64,000 bases of DNA, from NCBI GenBank assembly GCA_019638615.1, contig JAHBTL010000033.1:1-64000 (forward strand), written 5' to 3'. Under the pieces are notes generated by a model, which searched no databases, was not told where the DNA came from, and saw only the letters and a program-made list of their open reading frames with translations. Source of the stretch: Chitinophagaceae bacterium (lineage in GTDB: Bacteria > Bacteroidota > Bacteroidia > Chitinophagales > Chitinophagaceae). Position numbers and translations under genes: made by a program. This document shows, in pieces, positions 54,209 to 62,581 of the stretch. How positions within the stretch are numbered: the first letter of the stretch is position 1; every line of letters starts with the position of its first letter.

Positions 54209-54694
54209 CTAATTGTCCAGCTTTTTAACTTCCAGGGAGTCAGGGCATTCATTTAACAACACCTGTATGCTTTTTTTTAGTACCGGATGCACGTAACCGG
54301 CAGCGATCTCATTAAGGGGTTCAAGGGCAAATCTTCTTTGCGGTAAGGCCGGGTGAGGAATGGTTAAGTCCGGCTCATTGACAACCGCATTATTATAGAA
54401 TAAAATATCTATATCAATGATCCGGGGGCCATATCTCTCTTTGCGGAGACGCCCCATTTTATTTTCGATAGAAAGTACCGCCTGTAATAATTGTTCTGCT
54501 GAAAGGGAAGTTGCTATCAGTAATGCCTGGTTTAAAAAGGACTCCTGATCCGTTTTTCCCCAGGCGGCAGTTTCGTATAGATGAGAAACAGCTACCAGTT
54601 GCCCACACGCTTTTTCAATATGTTTGACCGCATTTTCCAGGTTTTTATAGCGGTTCCCGGTATTGCCGCCTATCAGCAAATATGCTTTATTCAT
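54209..54694 (-). CDS. folK: 6-hydroxymethyl-7,8-dihydropterin pyrophosphokinase
   Basis: 161 residues. AYLLIGGNTGNRYKNLENAV at the start, YETAAWGKTDQESFLNQALLI, then the signature RYGPRIIDIDILFYN and IPHPALPQRRFALEPLNEIA. Transfers pyrophosphate from ATP in folate synthesis. Its start faces sppA; AT-rich boxes for both directions lie in ~54700-54735. Confidence 0.96.
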   Translation of the reverse strand: MNKAYLLIGGNTGNRYKNLENAVKHIEKACGQLVAVSHLYETAAWGKTDQESFLNQALLIATSLSAEQLLQAVLSIENKMGRLRKERYGPRIIDIDILFYNNAVVNEPDLTIPHPALPQRRFALEPLNEIAAGYVHPVLKKSIQVLLNECPDSLEVKKLDN

Positions 54695-54727
54695 GGATAG
54701 TACGTAATTTCCCGGCGCAAATATCTC

Positions 54728-54735
54728 TATTTTTG
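54728..54735 (+). promoter_or_regulatory. -7 box (TATTTTTG) of sppA
   Basis: Exact TAnnTTTG match, 18 bp before the GTG start at 54754. It shows that the upstream in-frame ATG at 54682 is not the start. Confidence 0.55.
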
Positions 54736-54753
54736 TACATTAAATTTTTATAC

Positions 54754-56511
54754 GTGAGGAGTTTCCTTAAGTTTTTCTTTGCAGCCTTACTGGCATTGTT
54801 CATTTTTACTGCACTTGGTTTTTTAATACTGGTTGGAGTAGCAGGAATGTTTGCCGGTTCAGAAAAAACACCTGTCGCATCCAAATCAGTACTGTATATC
54901 GATCTTTCAACGGGCTTTAGTGACCGGAAGTCTGACAATACTTTTGCACAGCTCACCGGCGATAACGATGCGGCAAGCCTTCCTTTATACGATGTGGTAC
55001 GATTGATTGAACACGCTGCATCCGATTCGGCAATACGGGGCATATACATTAAAAGCAATGACAATGCCAATGGCTTTGCTGCAAGCGAAGAGCTGCGAAA
55101 TGCGTTGCTCGGGTTTAAAAAAAGCAACAAGTTCATCATCGCCTATGGCGATGTGATATCGCAAAAGGCGTATTATGTTGCGAATGTTGCCGATAAAATT
55201 TATTGTAATCCCAAAGGTTCATTAGACTGGAAGGGGTTCGCTTCGCAACTCTTTTTTATAAAAAATACATTGAAAGAGCTGCAGGTAGAGCCCCAGATAT
55301 TTTATGCGGGCAAGTTTAAAAGCGCTACGGAGCCTCTGCGTGAAGAAAAAATGACGGATGCCAACAGGTTACAAACCAGCGTATGGTTGGGCGATTTGTA
55401 TACCAACTTTTTATTGAGTGCAGCCGAAACCAGGAAGCTGGACACCGCTCAACTGCATACTTATGCGAATAGTTTGGCTGTACAAACTGCTTCGGATGCT
55501 GTTAAATACAACCTGATTGACGGTACCAGGTACGACGATGAAGTGAAGGAAGAACTCCGGTCAAGGCTTGGTATAGGAAAGGACGATAAGATCAATTTTG
55601 TGCAGTTGGGAAGTTATGCCGATGCCGTATCGCTCAGCAAATACAATAAGGATAAAATTGCAATAGTGTATGCAGAAGGTGATATTGTGTACGGAAAAGG
55701 AGAGCAGGGGCAGGTAGGATCGGATGAATTCAGAACCTTGTTCGCAAAATTACGTACCGATAAAAGTATAAAAGGAGTTGTGCTTCGTATCAATTCTCCC
55801 GGTGGCAGCGCGTTAGCGAGCGAAATAATATGGAGAGAAGGGGAACTGATTAAAAAGAGTGGAAAACCCCTGGTGGTTTCGATGGGTGATGTGGCTGCCA
55901 GCGGCGGTTATTATATTGCGGCGCCTGCTGATAGTATTTTTGCCCAGCCCAATACCATTACCGGGTCCATCGGCGTATTTGGCATTATTCCCAACCTGCA
56001 AAGCTTTTTTAAAAATAAGCTGGGTATCACTTTCGATGAAGTAAAAACAGCCGATAACGCCAGCTTCGGCTCTGTTGCCCGTCCGCTTACCGATATGGAA
56101 AAAATAATCGTTCAGCGTGAGATTGATACCATTTACCACGATTTTAAAACCCGTGTTTCAGATGGCAGAAGAAAGGACATGGAATATGTTGACAGTATTG
56201 CGCAGGGAAGGGTTTGGACAGGCGAGCGTGCTTTGGAAATAGGCCTGGTTGACCAGTTGGGAGGGTTGAACGATGCCATTGCCTGTGCCGCCAGGATAGC
56301 AAAAATTACCGACTACAGTTTGAGGGAATACCCGCAGCCTAAAACCCTGCTTGATATGCTGAAGAGCAGTTATGGAAAGAATGTTAAAACCAAAGCTATT
56401 AAAGAAGAACTCGGCAATGAAGGTTTTATGTTGTTTGAGCAGATAAAACGCGCAAAATCAATGGTAGGAACAGTACAGGCAAGATTGCCTTACGATATCA
56501 TAGTAGAATAA
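54754..56511 (+). CDS. sppA: signal peptide peptidase SppA, long (67K) type
   Basis: 585 residues from the GTG at 54754 (reads RSFLKFFFAALLALFIFTAL, a membrane anchor). Two tandem ClpP-like domains. The second has the nucleophile Ser in GDVAASGGYYIAAP (~384), the first the general-base Lys in VISQKAYYVANVADKIY. RINSPGGSALASE and ITGSIGVFGIIPNL are also typical. Degrades cleaved signal peptides in the membrane. Divergent from folK; 38 bp before the ABC-2 permease. Confidence 0.94.
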   Translation: MRSFLKFFFAALLALFIFTALGFLILVGVAGMFAGSEKTPVASKSVLYIDLSTGFSDRKSDNTFAQLTGDNDAASLPLYDVVRLIEHAASDSAIRGIYIKSNDNANGFAASEELRNALLGFKKSNKFIIAYGDVISQKAYYVANVADKIYCNPKGSLDWKGFASQLFFIKNTLKELQVEPQIFYAGKFKSATEPLREEKMTDANRLQTSVWLGDLYTNFLLSAAETRKLDTAQLHTYANSLAVQTASDAVKYNLIDGTRYDDEVKEELRSRLGIGKDDKINFVQLGSYADAVSLSKYNKDKIAIVYAEGDIVYGKGEQGQVGSDEFRTLFAKLRTDKSIKGVVLRINSPGGSALASEIIWREGELIKKSGKPLVVSMGDVAASGGYYIAAPADSIFAQPNTITGSIGVFGIIPNLQSFFKNKLGITFDEVKTADNASFGSVARPLTDMEKIIVQREIDTIYHDFKTRVSDGRRKDMEYVDSIAQGRVWTGERALEIGLVDQLGGLNDAIACAARIAKITDYSLREYPQPKTLLDMLKSSYGKNVKTKAIKEELGNEGFMLFEQIKRAKSMVGTVQARLPYDIIVE

Positions 56512-56549
56512 CCGTATTCCTCTACCTTTGCTGCGGAAAAAAATATTGC

Positions 56550-57659
56550 ATGTCTAGATCCTATAGCCAGCTTAAAGCAATGCTTGCCATTACAAAAGCA
56601 GGCCTTATATCAATATTCCGGAGCCCTTCTGCTGTTGCATTCAGTTTTGCATTTCCATTGATCTTTATACTGGTGTTTGGTTTTCTCGGGGGCAGCGGGC
56701 GTGTTTCGCTCAGGGCTGCATTTGCGCCGGATACAGATACCTCCACCTTCCTCTACAAAGCAATCAATCATATACCCGGTATTACTATCGTGGAAAAGCC
56801 CGAACGGGAAATAAGTGAGGACCTGGTAAAAGGAAGACTTACTGCCGTTATTTCTATTCAAAAAAATGCAAATACTGCATCGCCGGAATATTTCATCAGG
56901 CTTAAAAGCTCCGAAGCCGTAAATCCTCAGAACATTGATGTACTGCGGTCGATCCTCAATTCGATCGTGGGCAACATGGATAAAAGGAAATTTCCTGATG
57001 CGCCTACAATTGCCCAAATCAGTGATCATGTTGAAAAAGTGCCGGGCCGCACGTATCGAACCATTGATTTTATATTGCCGGGGCAGCTTGGTTTTTCCCT
57101 GCTAAGCGCGGGCGTGTTTGGGGTGGCGTTCCTGTTCTTTAATTTAAGACAGCAACTGGTATTAAAACGTTTTTTTGCAACGCCCATCAGCCGCACGGGG
57201 ATTGTACTGGGCGAAGGAATGAGCCGCGTTATATTCCAGTTGATCACCGCCATCGTAATATTGCTGGTTGGCTATTTCTTTTTCCATTTTACACTGGTCA
57301 ACGGCTGGCTTACTTTTTTTGAGCTGCTGGTATTAAGCTTTATCGGCCTGATTGTATTCATGGCATTTGGCTTTGTGGTAAGCGGTATTGCCAAAAATGA
57401 AAGCACCATTCCGCCATTGGCAAATATTGTAACGCTGCCGCAGTTTCTGCTGGCCGGCACTTTTTTCCCGATCGATAATTTTCCCAACTGGTTACAACCC
57501 CTCTGCAAAATATTACCGCTTACGCATTTAAACGATGCCATGCGGAATGTTGCATTTGAAGGCGCTCATTTACCGGATTGCGGAAAACAAATGGGCATAC
57601 TCGTGCTATGGGCTATAGCGGGCTATGCGCTGGCGGTAAAAGTGTTCAGATGGGAATAG
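56550..57659 (+). CDS. ABC-2 type transporter permease
   Basis: 369 residues. One N-terminal helix (~25-45), a soluble domain of ~130 residues, then five helices (~180-365): VFGVAFLFFNLRQQLVLKRFF, FMAFGFVVSGIAKNES and the amphipathic LPQFLLAGTFFPIDNFPNWL signature of ABC-2/DrrB-type permeases. No ATPase gene is adjacent, so the partner is elsewhere. Substrate unknown (drug, lipid or polysaccharide). Confidence 0.88.
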   Translation: MSRSYSQLKAMLAITKAGLISIFRSPSAVAFSFAFPLIFILVFGFLGGSGRVSLRAAFAPDTDTSTFLYKAINHIPGITIVEKPEREISEDLVKGRLTAVISIQKNANTASPEYFIRLKSSEAVNPQNIDVLRSILNSIVGNMDKRKFPDAPTIAQISDHVEKVPGRTYRTIDFILPGQLGFSLLSAGVFGVAFLFFNLRQQLVLKRFFATPISRTGIVLGEGMSRVIFQLITAIVILLVGYFFFHFTLVNGWLTFFELLVLSFIGLIVFMAFGFVVSGIAKNESTIPPLANIVTLPQFLLAGTFFPIDNFPNWLQPLCKILPLTHLNDAMRNVAFEGAHLPDCGKQMGILVLWAIAGYALAVKVFRWE

Positions 57660-57858
57660 AAGGGGATTTTGGATTTCTGATTGGTTGATTTAAGCTATGG
57701 GCTATCAGCTTTCAGCCGTCAGCTATCAGTAGTTTAGAGTTTTTGGTTTATAGTGTGGGAAACCACCACCTGCAACTCGCAACCTTGAACCACGGAGCCA
57801 CAAAGACACGGAGTTACATAAGGAAGATTTGGGGTTTGTTGTTTATAGTTTGTGTGTA
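57660..57858. repeat. phrase repeats upstream of MITE
   Basis: TAAGCTATGGGCTATCAGCT and CAGCCGTCAGCTATCAG (57692-57727), then CACCTGCAACTCGCAACCTT (57768-57787) and a TTTATAGTTTGTG type stretch. No gene. Confidence 0.45.
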
Positions 57859-58088
57859 ACCATAGCCGTCAACTTAAGCCCGGAGGGCTTGAACCGTGCC
57901 TGCGGCAGGCAGGTTTGAATAGCCGCGAGTGAAACTCACGGTAAAAAATGTCGAGGTTTTGTTGAACCCTGCAAGGGTTCAATATCAAAACTGTTTTATT
58001 TGTCCACCGGATGCACCGATGGCTAGTCAAATTAAATCCCGTTCGGGGTAATTTATTGCTCATGTTTTTAAGTTGACGGCTATGGTAT
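57859..58088. mobile_element. MITE-like element with perfect 19-bp terminal inverted repeats
   Basis: ACCATAGCCGTCAACTTAA (57859-57877) and its exact complement (58070-58088). The 230-bp element holds small GC-rich stems (GCCCGGAGGGC, GCCTGCGGCAGGC, GAACCCTGCAAGGGTTC, CCCGTTCGGGG) and no ORF. Similarity continues a few bases beyond the ends (CCAAC/CAAAC), so the true ends may be slightly wider. No target duplication was clear. Confidence 0.65.
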
Positions 58089-58242
58089 GTAACCAACCTT
58101 GCAACCTGAAACTTGTAACCTGTAACCCGAAACAAAGGTGTAAGGTATAAGGTGTAGGGCATAAGCTAACCGATAAACCATAACCTACAAACTATAAACA
58201 ACAAACCCGAAACCTGCAACTTGTAACCTGCAACCTGATATT
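58089..58242. repeat. phrase repeats between the MITE and SRPBCC gene
   Basis: Mostly variants of CAACCTGAAACTTGTAACCT and CCGAAACCTGCAACTTGTAA, plus AAACCATAACCTACAAACTA. They run to within 1-5 bp of the SRPBCC start codon, so the upstream context of that start is repeat-derived. Confidence 0.5.
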
Positions 58243-58788
58243 ATGCTTCGTTTTATTAAACAGATACTGATAGCCTTTTTTGTATTCGGGCTTATTATTT
58301 TTCTTATTTCGTTGTTGCTGCCATCCCGTGTGCAGGTCTCAAAATCGGTATTGGTCAATGCGCCTAAAGACAGTATTATTACTACTTTGTTGCGTATAGA
58401 GGACTGGAAAAAATGGAGCCCTTTTTTACAGGATAGCGCTATTCAATACAATATTGTATCTGGATCAAAGGTCAACTGGCAGGCCGCGGATGGTACTGTT
58501 CATTCAATAGAGTTGGATCAATACAACAGCGATAGCATCCTGGCTGTTATACGCGCCGGCGATAAAATCGTATTCAATAGCGGCTTTACCGTAAAGACAT
58601 CTGTTGATAATGATCATATAACGAAAGTGGAATGGTGGATGATGGAAGAATTAAAATGGTATCCCTGGGAAAAATTTTACGGACTTTTTTCCGAAAGCTT
58701 CAAAGAAACTTATATCGAAAACAGTCTTGAAATGTTCCGGCGTTACGCGGAATCGCATTTTGCAATTGCTGCCGGTACTCCTGAGTAA
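58243..58788 (+). CDS. membrane-anchored SRPBCC (START/polyketide cyclase-like) protein
   Basis: 181 residues. An N-terminal helix (~5-28) is followed by an SRPBCC domain: VSKSVLVNAPKDSIITTLLR and IEDWKKWSPFLQ are the usual first strand and helix, and a long C-terminal helix (FSESFKETYIENSLEMFRRY) ends it. Such proteins bind hydrophobic ligands; no specific role can be given. Confidence 0.82.
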   Translation: MLRFIKQILIAFFVFGLIIFLISLLLPSRVQVSKSVLVNAPKDSIITTLLRIEDWKKWSPFLQDSAIQYNIVSGSKVNWQAADGTVHSIELDQYNSDSILAVIRAGDKIVFNSGFTVKTSVDNDHITKVEWWMMEELKWYPWEKFYGLFSESFKETYIENSLEMFRRYAESHFAIAAGTPE

Positions 58789-58880
58789 TTTTTTCCGGCA
58801 GTTATAAAATAGCCCCACGATCGTTCTGTACAGTATATGTGAAGCCGGCTTCATAACAAATAATTGTTCAAAAAAATATA

Positions 58881-58917
58881 AGTCTACTTGTTTGGTAGAC
58901 TAAATACCCTATATTTG
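58881..58917 (+). promoter_or_regulatory. promoter with overlapping inverted repeat for the second susCD operon
   Basis: TTG (58888-58890), 19 bp, then TATATTTG (58910-58917): a good Bacteroidota promoter. A 7-bp inverted repeat AGTCTAC-7-GTAGACT (58881-58901) covers the -33 element, as expected for a repressor site. The bound regulator is not identified. Transcription would start near 58925, giving a leader of ~410 nt before susC. Confidence 0.6.
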
Positions 58918-58929
58918 CTTTCAATTAAC

Positions 58930-58980
58930 ATGCTGCGCAATAGTATGTGCAGTAGCTTGTTTTTGATTGTTGCCTTGTAA
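58930..58980 (+). CDS. possible 16-aa leader ORF
   Basis: ATG about 5-8 nt after the predicted transcription start, encoding MLRNSMCSSLFLIVAL then a stop. One cysteine and a hydrophobic end. It may be chance; listed because it is the first ATG of the leader and ends 17 bp before the Cys-rich ORF. Confidence 0.25.
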   Translation: MLRNSMCSSLFLIVAL

Positions 58981-58997
58981 GCTTTTAAATTAGAACT

Positions 58998-59084
58998 ATG
59001 CTGTTTAATTCAACAACAAAACGCTCTCTTCATTTCAACGCTGTTGTCAGCACACAGTATTGCTGTTGCTGCTGTATCTGTTAA
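58998..59084 (+). CDS. 28-aa cysteine-run leader peptide upstream of susC
   Basis: 28 codons ending in VVSTQYCCCCCIC before TAA: six of the last seven residues are Cys (codons TGC TGT TGC TGC TGT ATC TGT). The basic part TTKRSLHFN precedes it. It lies in the leader RNA of the second susCD pair, behind a good promoter and 254 bp before the susC ATG. Leader peptides rich in one amino acid are the classical sensors of that amino acid through ribosome stalling, and Cys-run leaders upstream of sulphur genes are known in actinobacteria. A cysteine/sulphur-responsive role here is inference. Too short for usual gene callers. Confidence 0.6.
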   Translation: MLFNSTTKRSLHFNAVVSTQYCCCCCIC

Positions 59085-59163
59085 GTTGCTAATGCTTATT
59101 ACACTTCTCATTCCTTATCCTGGGCGGGTACAATTTTTATACTAGCATTTCAATTAAATATTT

Positions 59164-59223
59164 ATGAAACAAATCTTTGTTTGTTGCCGGGATGGTCCGT
59201 GTGGCAATCATTTAAATAAATAG
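59164..59223 (+). CDS. possible 19-aa Cys-containing leader ORF
   Basis: ATG after an AT-rich stretch, encoding MKQIFVCCRDGPCGNHLNK then TAG. Three Cys. Its stop codon is the first part of the strong hairpin at 59223-59248, so ribosomes finishing here would contact that stem. Coding is plausible but unproven. Confidence 0.35.
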   Translation: MKQIFVCCRDGPCGNHLNK

Positions 59224-59248
59224 CCGGCATCGTTGCAGCGATACCGGC
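59223..59248 (+). promoter_or_regulatory. strong hairpin in the susC leader
   Basis: GCCGG-C-ATCG (59223-59232), loop TTGCAG, CGAT-A-CCGGC (59239-59248), nine pairs with one C-A mismatch. No U-run follows, so it is not a standard terminator. It sits 89 bp before the susC ATG. Confidence 0.5.
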
Positions 59249-59337
59249 CGTATAAAAAGGCTGACGTGAATCATGGCAGAAGAGCAATGACGCTTTTCCT
59301 GCCGCCTTATTATTGGATCGAATATAAACAAATATGT

Positions 59338-62300
59338 ATGAAATTTAAGTGGCTTATATGGCTGAACTTGTTTTTTTTATTTGCAATAACACTTACCGCC
59401 CAGGTTAATGAAGTGCGGGAGGTAGAAGGAGTAGTAAAATCAGAAAAAGGTGAACCGCTGGAAGGAGTAAGTATTGGCGTGAAAGGTGCTGAAAATGGAA
59501 CATTTACCAACAGCGGGGGATATTTTAAAATAGCATTACCAGCTACCAGCAATAGCATCGTTTTTTCTTTTACAGGATTTGCCAAACAGGAAGTAAAAGT
59601 GGTCGCCGGCAAAACAATGTCCGTTATCCTGAAGCAGGATATAGGTCAACTGGACGAAATAGTAGTAACTGCTGTTGGTATCAAGAATACAAAGAAATCT
59701 ATCAATTATTCCATTCAACATCTTAAAACAGCAGAAATAACTGCTACCAAAGAACCAAATATAGTTTCTGCTTTGAGCGGAAAGGTAGCCGGGGTACAGA
59801 TTAATAATAGCAGCGGGCAACCGGGCGGATCTGCAACCATACGCATACGGGGCAGTGCATCAGCACTGGGCGATAATTCGCCTTTGTTCATATTAGATGG
59901 CATGCCTATCGACAATTCCAATACCGGACTGGCCATTCAAAATGCCAACCAGATTGTAAACCAGTCTAACCGGACAGTAGACATCAACCCCAATGATATA
60001 GAAAGTATTTCTGTGCTCAAGGGACCCGCTGCTGCTGCATTATATGGAATACGCGCATCGAATGGTGCTGTTATCATTACAAGTAAAAAGGGATCTTATG
60101 GAAAAGACAGGCAGAAACTGAAAGTATCACTGTACAGCAGCCTTACATTTGAAACCATTGCAAGAAGATTGCAGCCTGCGCAAACAACATTCGGACAGGG
60201 CGTAAATGGAAAATATACAACGCCTGGTCAAAATGGATCAGAAGACAGTTGGGGCCCTTTGCTTGATACGCTTACATACAGCACTGTGGCCAGTAAATGG
60301 GACAAAAATGGCACTATAGTCGGAAAGAACGATCCCACCTCTAACGGCATTCCTGTAAACAGGTACGACAACATTGGTAGTTTTTTTGAACTAGGTTATA
60401 CCAATGACAATGCTGTAAGTATAACCGGTAATAGTGAAAAGCTCGGCTATTACTTTTCGTTTGGCAGACTTTATCAGAAAGGCATTGTACCCACTACTGA
60501 TTTCTTTCGCAACACAGTGCGGTTCGGAACAACCTTTCGTGCTACCGACAAGCTTGATTTTAATGTATCCGTTAATTATTTTAATTCGGGCTCTCACAAC
60601 AGGATGTTACCGGGGGGTGCGCCTGCCGGCACCTTGCGTAGCTTAATCAATACGCCTGCTAATTTCGATATTACCAACGGGCTTTCAAATCCTGCCGGAA
60701 ATCCGCTTTCATACACTTTTGAAGATGGTACACAACGGGCTTACGCAGGTGGCACACGTGGGTTCGACAGTCCATTCTGGTCGCTGAACAACAATCCTCA
60801 TCCGGACAATATCAATCGTGTTGTGCTGGTAGAAGAAACCAATTATAAAATTCTTGACTGGTTAACGGCAACGTTCAGGTTGGGAACCGATGTATCTTTT
60901 GAAAAAAGAATGTCCTTATTCAATAAAGGATCTGTTGCTTTTCCTGCAGGTATATTGGTAAACTATAATTTCTTTAACAAAGATATCAATACAGATGTCT
61001 ATCTCACAGCGAATAAAAAGTTGTCAGACGATTTTAACCTGAAAGTGATCGCAGGGCATAATTACTTCGATCATCATCTTAACGCCACCTTAAACCAGGG
61101 TAATAATTTGAACCTGCCTGGTTTTGAGAACATCAGCAACGCCTCTACTTTCAACATTCAGCAAAATATTACTAAAAGAAGGCTTGTGGCAGGTTATGCC
61201 AGTGCTGAACTGGATTATAAAAAATGGCTGATACTGAATGTTACAGGCAGAAATGAGTGGACCTCTACCCTTGCCAGGGGTAAGAATTCCTTCTTTTATC
61301 CTTCTGTGAGCCTTGGATGGATTGTAAATGAGTCTCTTAACTGGTACGCTCCGTGGCTCGACTACCTGAAGCTAAGGACTTCGTTTGCACGGGTAGGCAA
61401 TGATGCATCTCCTTATTCCCTGGCTACTTATTATTCTTCTGCAACGCTCAGCGGATCTGTTCAGGGACAAACGCTCAATTTTCCTTTTAACGGGTTGGCA
61501 GGTTACAGCATCAACAGCAGCCTTGGCAATATTAATTTAAAGCCGGAACAAATCACATCGTACGAAGGCGGATTGGAAACCTGGCTGTTCAAAAACAGGC
61601 TGGGTGTGGATGTTTCAGCATATAAAAATGAAAGCCGCGACCAGATACTGCCTGTAAGTATTCCCACATCAACCGGCTTCAACAGTTTCATCACCAATGC
61701 GGGACTGATCACCAACCAGGGAGTAGAAGCGATTGTGACTGGCGTATTGGTAAACAAATCTTCCTTTAGGTGGACGGCTATACTCAACTTTGCACATAAT
61801 CAGAGCAAAGTACATTCCTTAACTGAAGGCAGCGGTATCATTTCGCTGATGAGCACCAATGGAGGAACACAGGTGATAATGGCAGGACAGCCCTTTAGTG
61901 TAATCTATGGCAGAGCGTTAACTACCAACGAAGCAGGAAAGGTTTTGATTGATGACAGGCAAACCATTAATGGCGCTCCCAATGCCAGTTATGGATTACC
62001 TCTGGCAGAGGCTGCTCCAAGCGTTATAGGAGATCCCAATCCATTGTGGAATGCGGGGTTGAGAAACACGATAAGCTATAAAAATTTCAGTCTTTCCTTC
62101 CTGTTCGATAACCGTTATAAGTTTGATATCTACAACAGCACGTTGGCGCAAATGGTAAGCAACGGTGTGGCAAAAGTTACGGAAAACAGGTACGACCAGG
62201 TAGTATTTGACGGAGTTGGGTTAACCAGCGGAAAAATAAACGATATACAGGTAGTCCCTGGAGAAGCATGGTACAGAAGCACGATCAACTATGGATCCGT

Positions 62301-62562
62301 TTATATGGAAAAAGACCTGTGGTGGATACGCTTGCGTGATATTAACCTGAGCTACACCCTGCCGGAAAGCCTGCTTGATAAAATCCGTTTGTCGGAACTC
62401 GAACTGACCCTGACAGGAAGAAATCTTTTTCTGTTTACAAATTATTCCGGAAGCGATCCGGATGTAAACCTGCGTGGAGGTTTTACCAATGGCTTTGGTT
62501 CAGACTTTTTTAATTACCCTACTACCAAAAGCTACGGTATAACGTTGCGTGCCTCATTTTAA
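59338..62562 (+). CDS. SusC/RagA-family TonB-linked outer-membrane transporter (second)
   Basis: 1074 residues from the ATG at 59338, which begins a signal peptide (MKFKWLIWLNLFFLFAITLT). In-frame codons back to 59233 cross the hairpin and are unlikely to be used. Carboxypeptidase-regulatory-like domain (VEGVVKSEKGEPLEGVSIGV), TonB box region LDEIVVTAVGIKNTKKSINY, plug (IRIRGSASALGDNSPLFILD, VLKGPAAAALYGIRASNGAV) and barrel ending SYGITLRASF. No STN domain. Substrate unknown; the Cys-run leader upstream raises the possibility of a sulphur-containing substrate. Confidence 0.95.
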   Translation: MKFKWLIWLNLFFLFAITLTAQVNEVREVEGVVKSEKGEPLEGVSIGVKGAENGTFTNSGGYFKIALPATSNSIVFSFTGFAKQEVKVVAGKTMSVILKQDIGQLDEIVVTAVGIKNTKKSINYSIQHLKTAEITATKEPNIVSALSGKVAGVQINNSSGQPGGSATIRIRGSASALGDNSPLFILDGMPIDNSNTGLAIQNANQIVNQSNRTVDINPNDIESISVLKGPAAAALYGIRASNGAVIITSKKGSYGKDRQKLKVSLYSSLTFETIARRLQPAQTTFGQGVNGKYTTPGQNGSEDSWGPLLDTLTYSTVASKWDKNGTIVGKNDPTSNGIPVNRYDNIGSFFELGYTNDNAVSITGNSEKLGYYFSFGRLYQKGIVPTTDFFRNTVRFGTTFRATDKLDFNVSVNYFNSGSHNRMLPGGAPAGTLRSLINTPANFDITNGLSNPAGNPLSYTFEDGTQRAYAGGTRGFDSPFWSLNNNPHPDNINRVVLVEETNYKILDWLTATFRLGTDVSFEKRMSLFNKGSVAFPAGILVNYNFFNKDINTDVYLTANKKLSDDFNLKVIAGHNYFDHHLNATLNQGNNLNLPGFENISNASTFNIQQNITKRRLVAGYASAELDYKKWLILNVTGRNEWTSTLARGKNSFFYPSVSLGWIVNESLNWYAPWLDYLKLRTSFARVGNDASPYSLATYYSSATLSGSVQGQTLNFPFNGLAGYSINSSLGNINLKPEQITSYEGGLETWLFKNRLGVDVSAYKNESRDQILPVSIPTSTGFNSFITNAGLITNQGVEAIVTGVLVNKSSFRWTAILNFAHNQSKVHSLTEGSGIISLMSTNGGTQVIMAGQPFSVIYGRALTTNEAGKVLIDDRQTINGAPNASYGLPLAEAAPSVIGDPNPLWNAGLRNTISYKNFSLSFLFDNRYKFDIYNSTLAQMVSNGVAKVTENRYDQVVFDGVGLTSGKINDIQVVPGEAWYRSTINYGSVYMEKDLWWIRLRDINLSYTLPESLLDKIRLSELELTLTGRNLFLFTNYSGSDPDVNLRGGFTNGFGSDFFNYPTTKSYGITLRASF

Positions 62563-62581
62563 AAAAGACAAAGTAAATAGT

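Noticed and set aside
58930-59223. Leader ORFs as fragments of a decayed larger gene
   Set aside because: They are in different contexts with separate starts and stops, and no flanking frame shows protein similarity; a leader function fits better, though this remains unproven.
59233-59337. N-terminal extension of the second SusC to 59233
   Set aside because: It would start inside the hairpin loop and place 35 non-signal residues before a good signal peptide.
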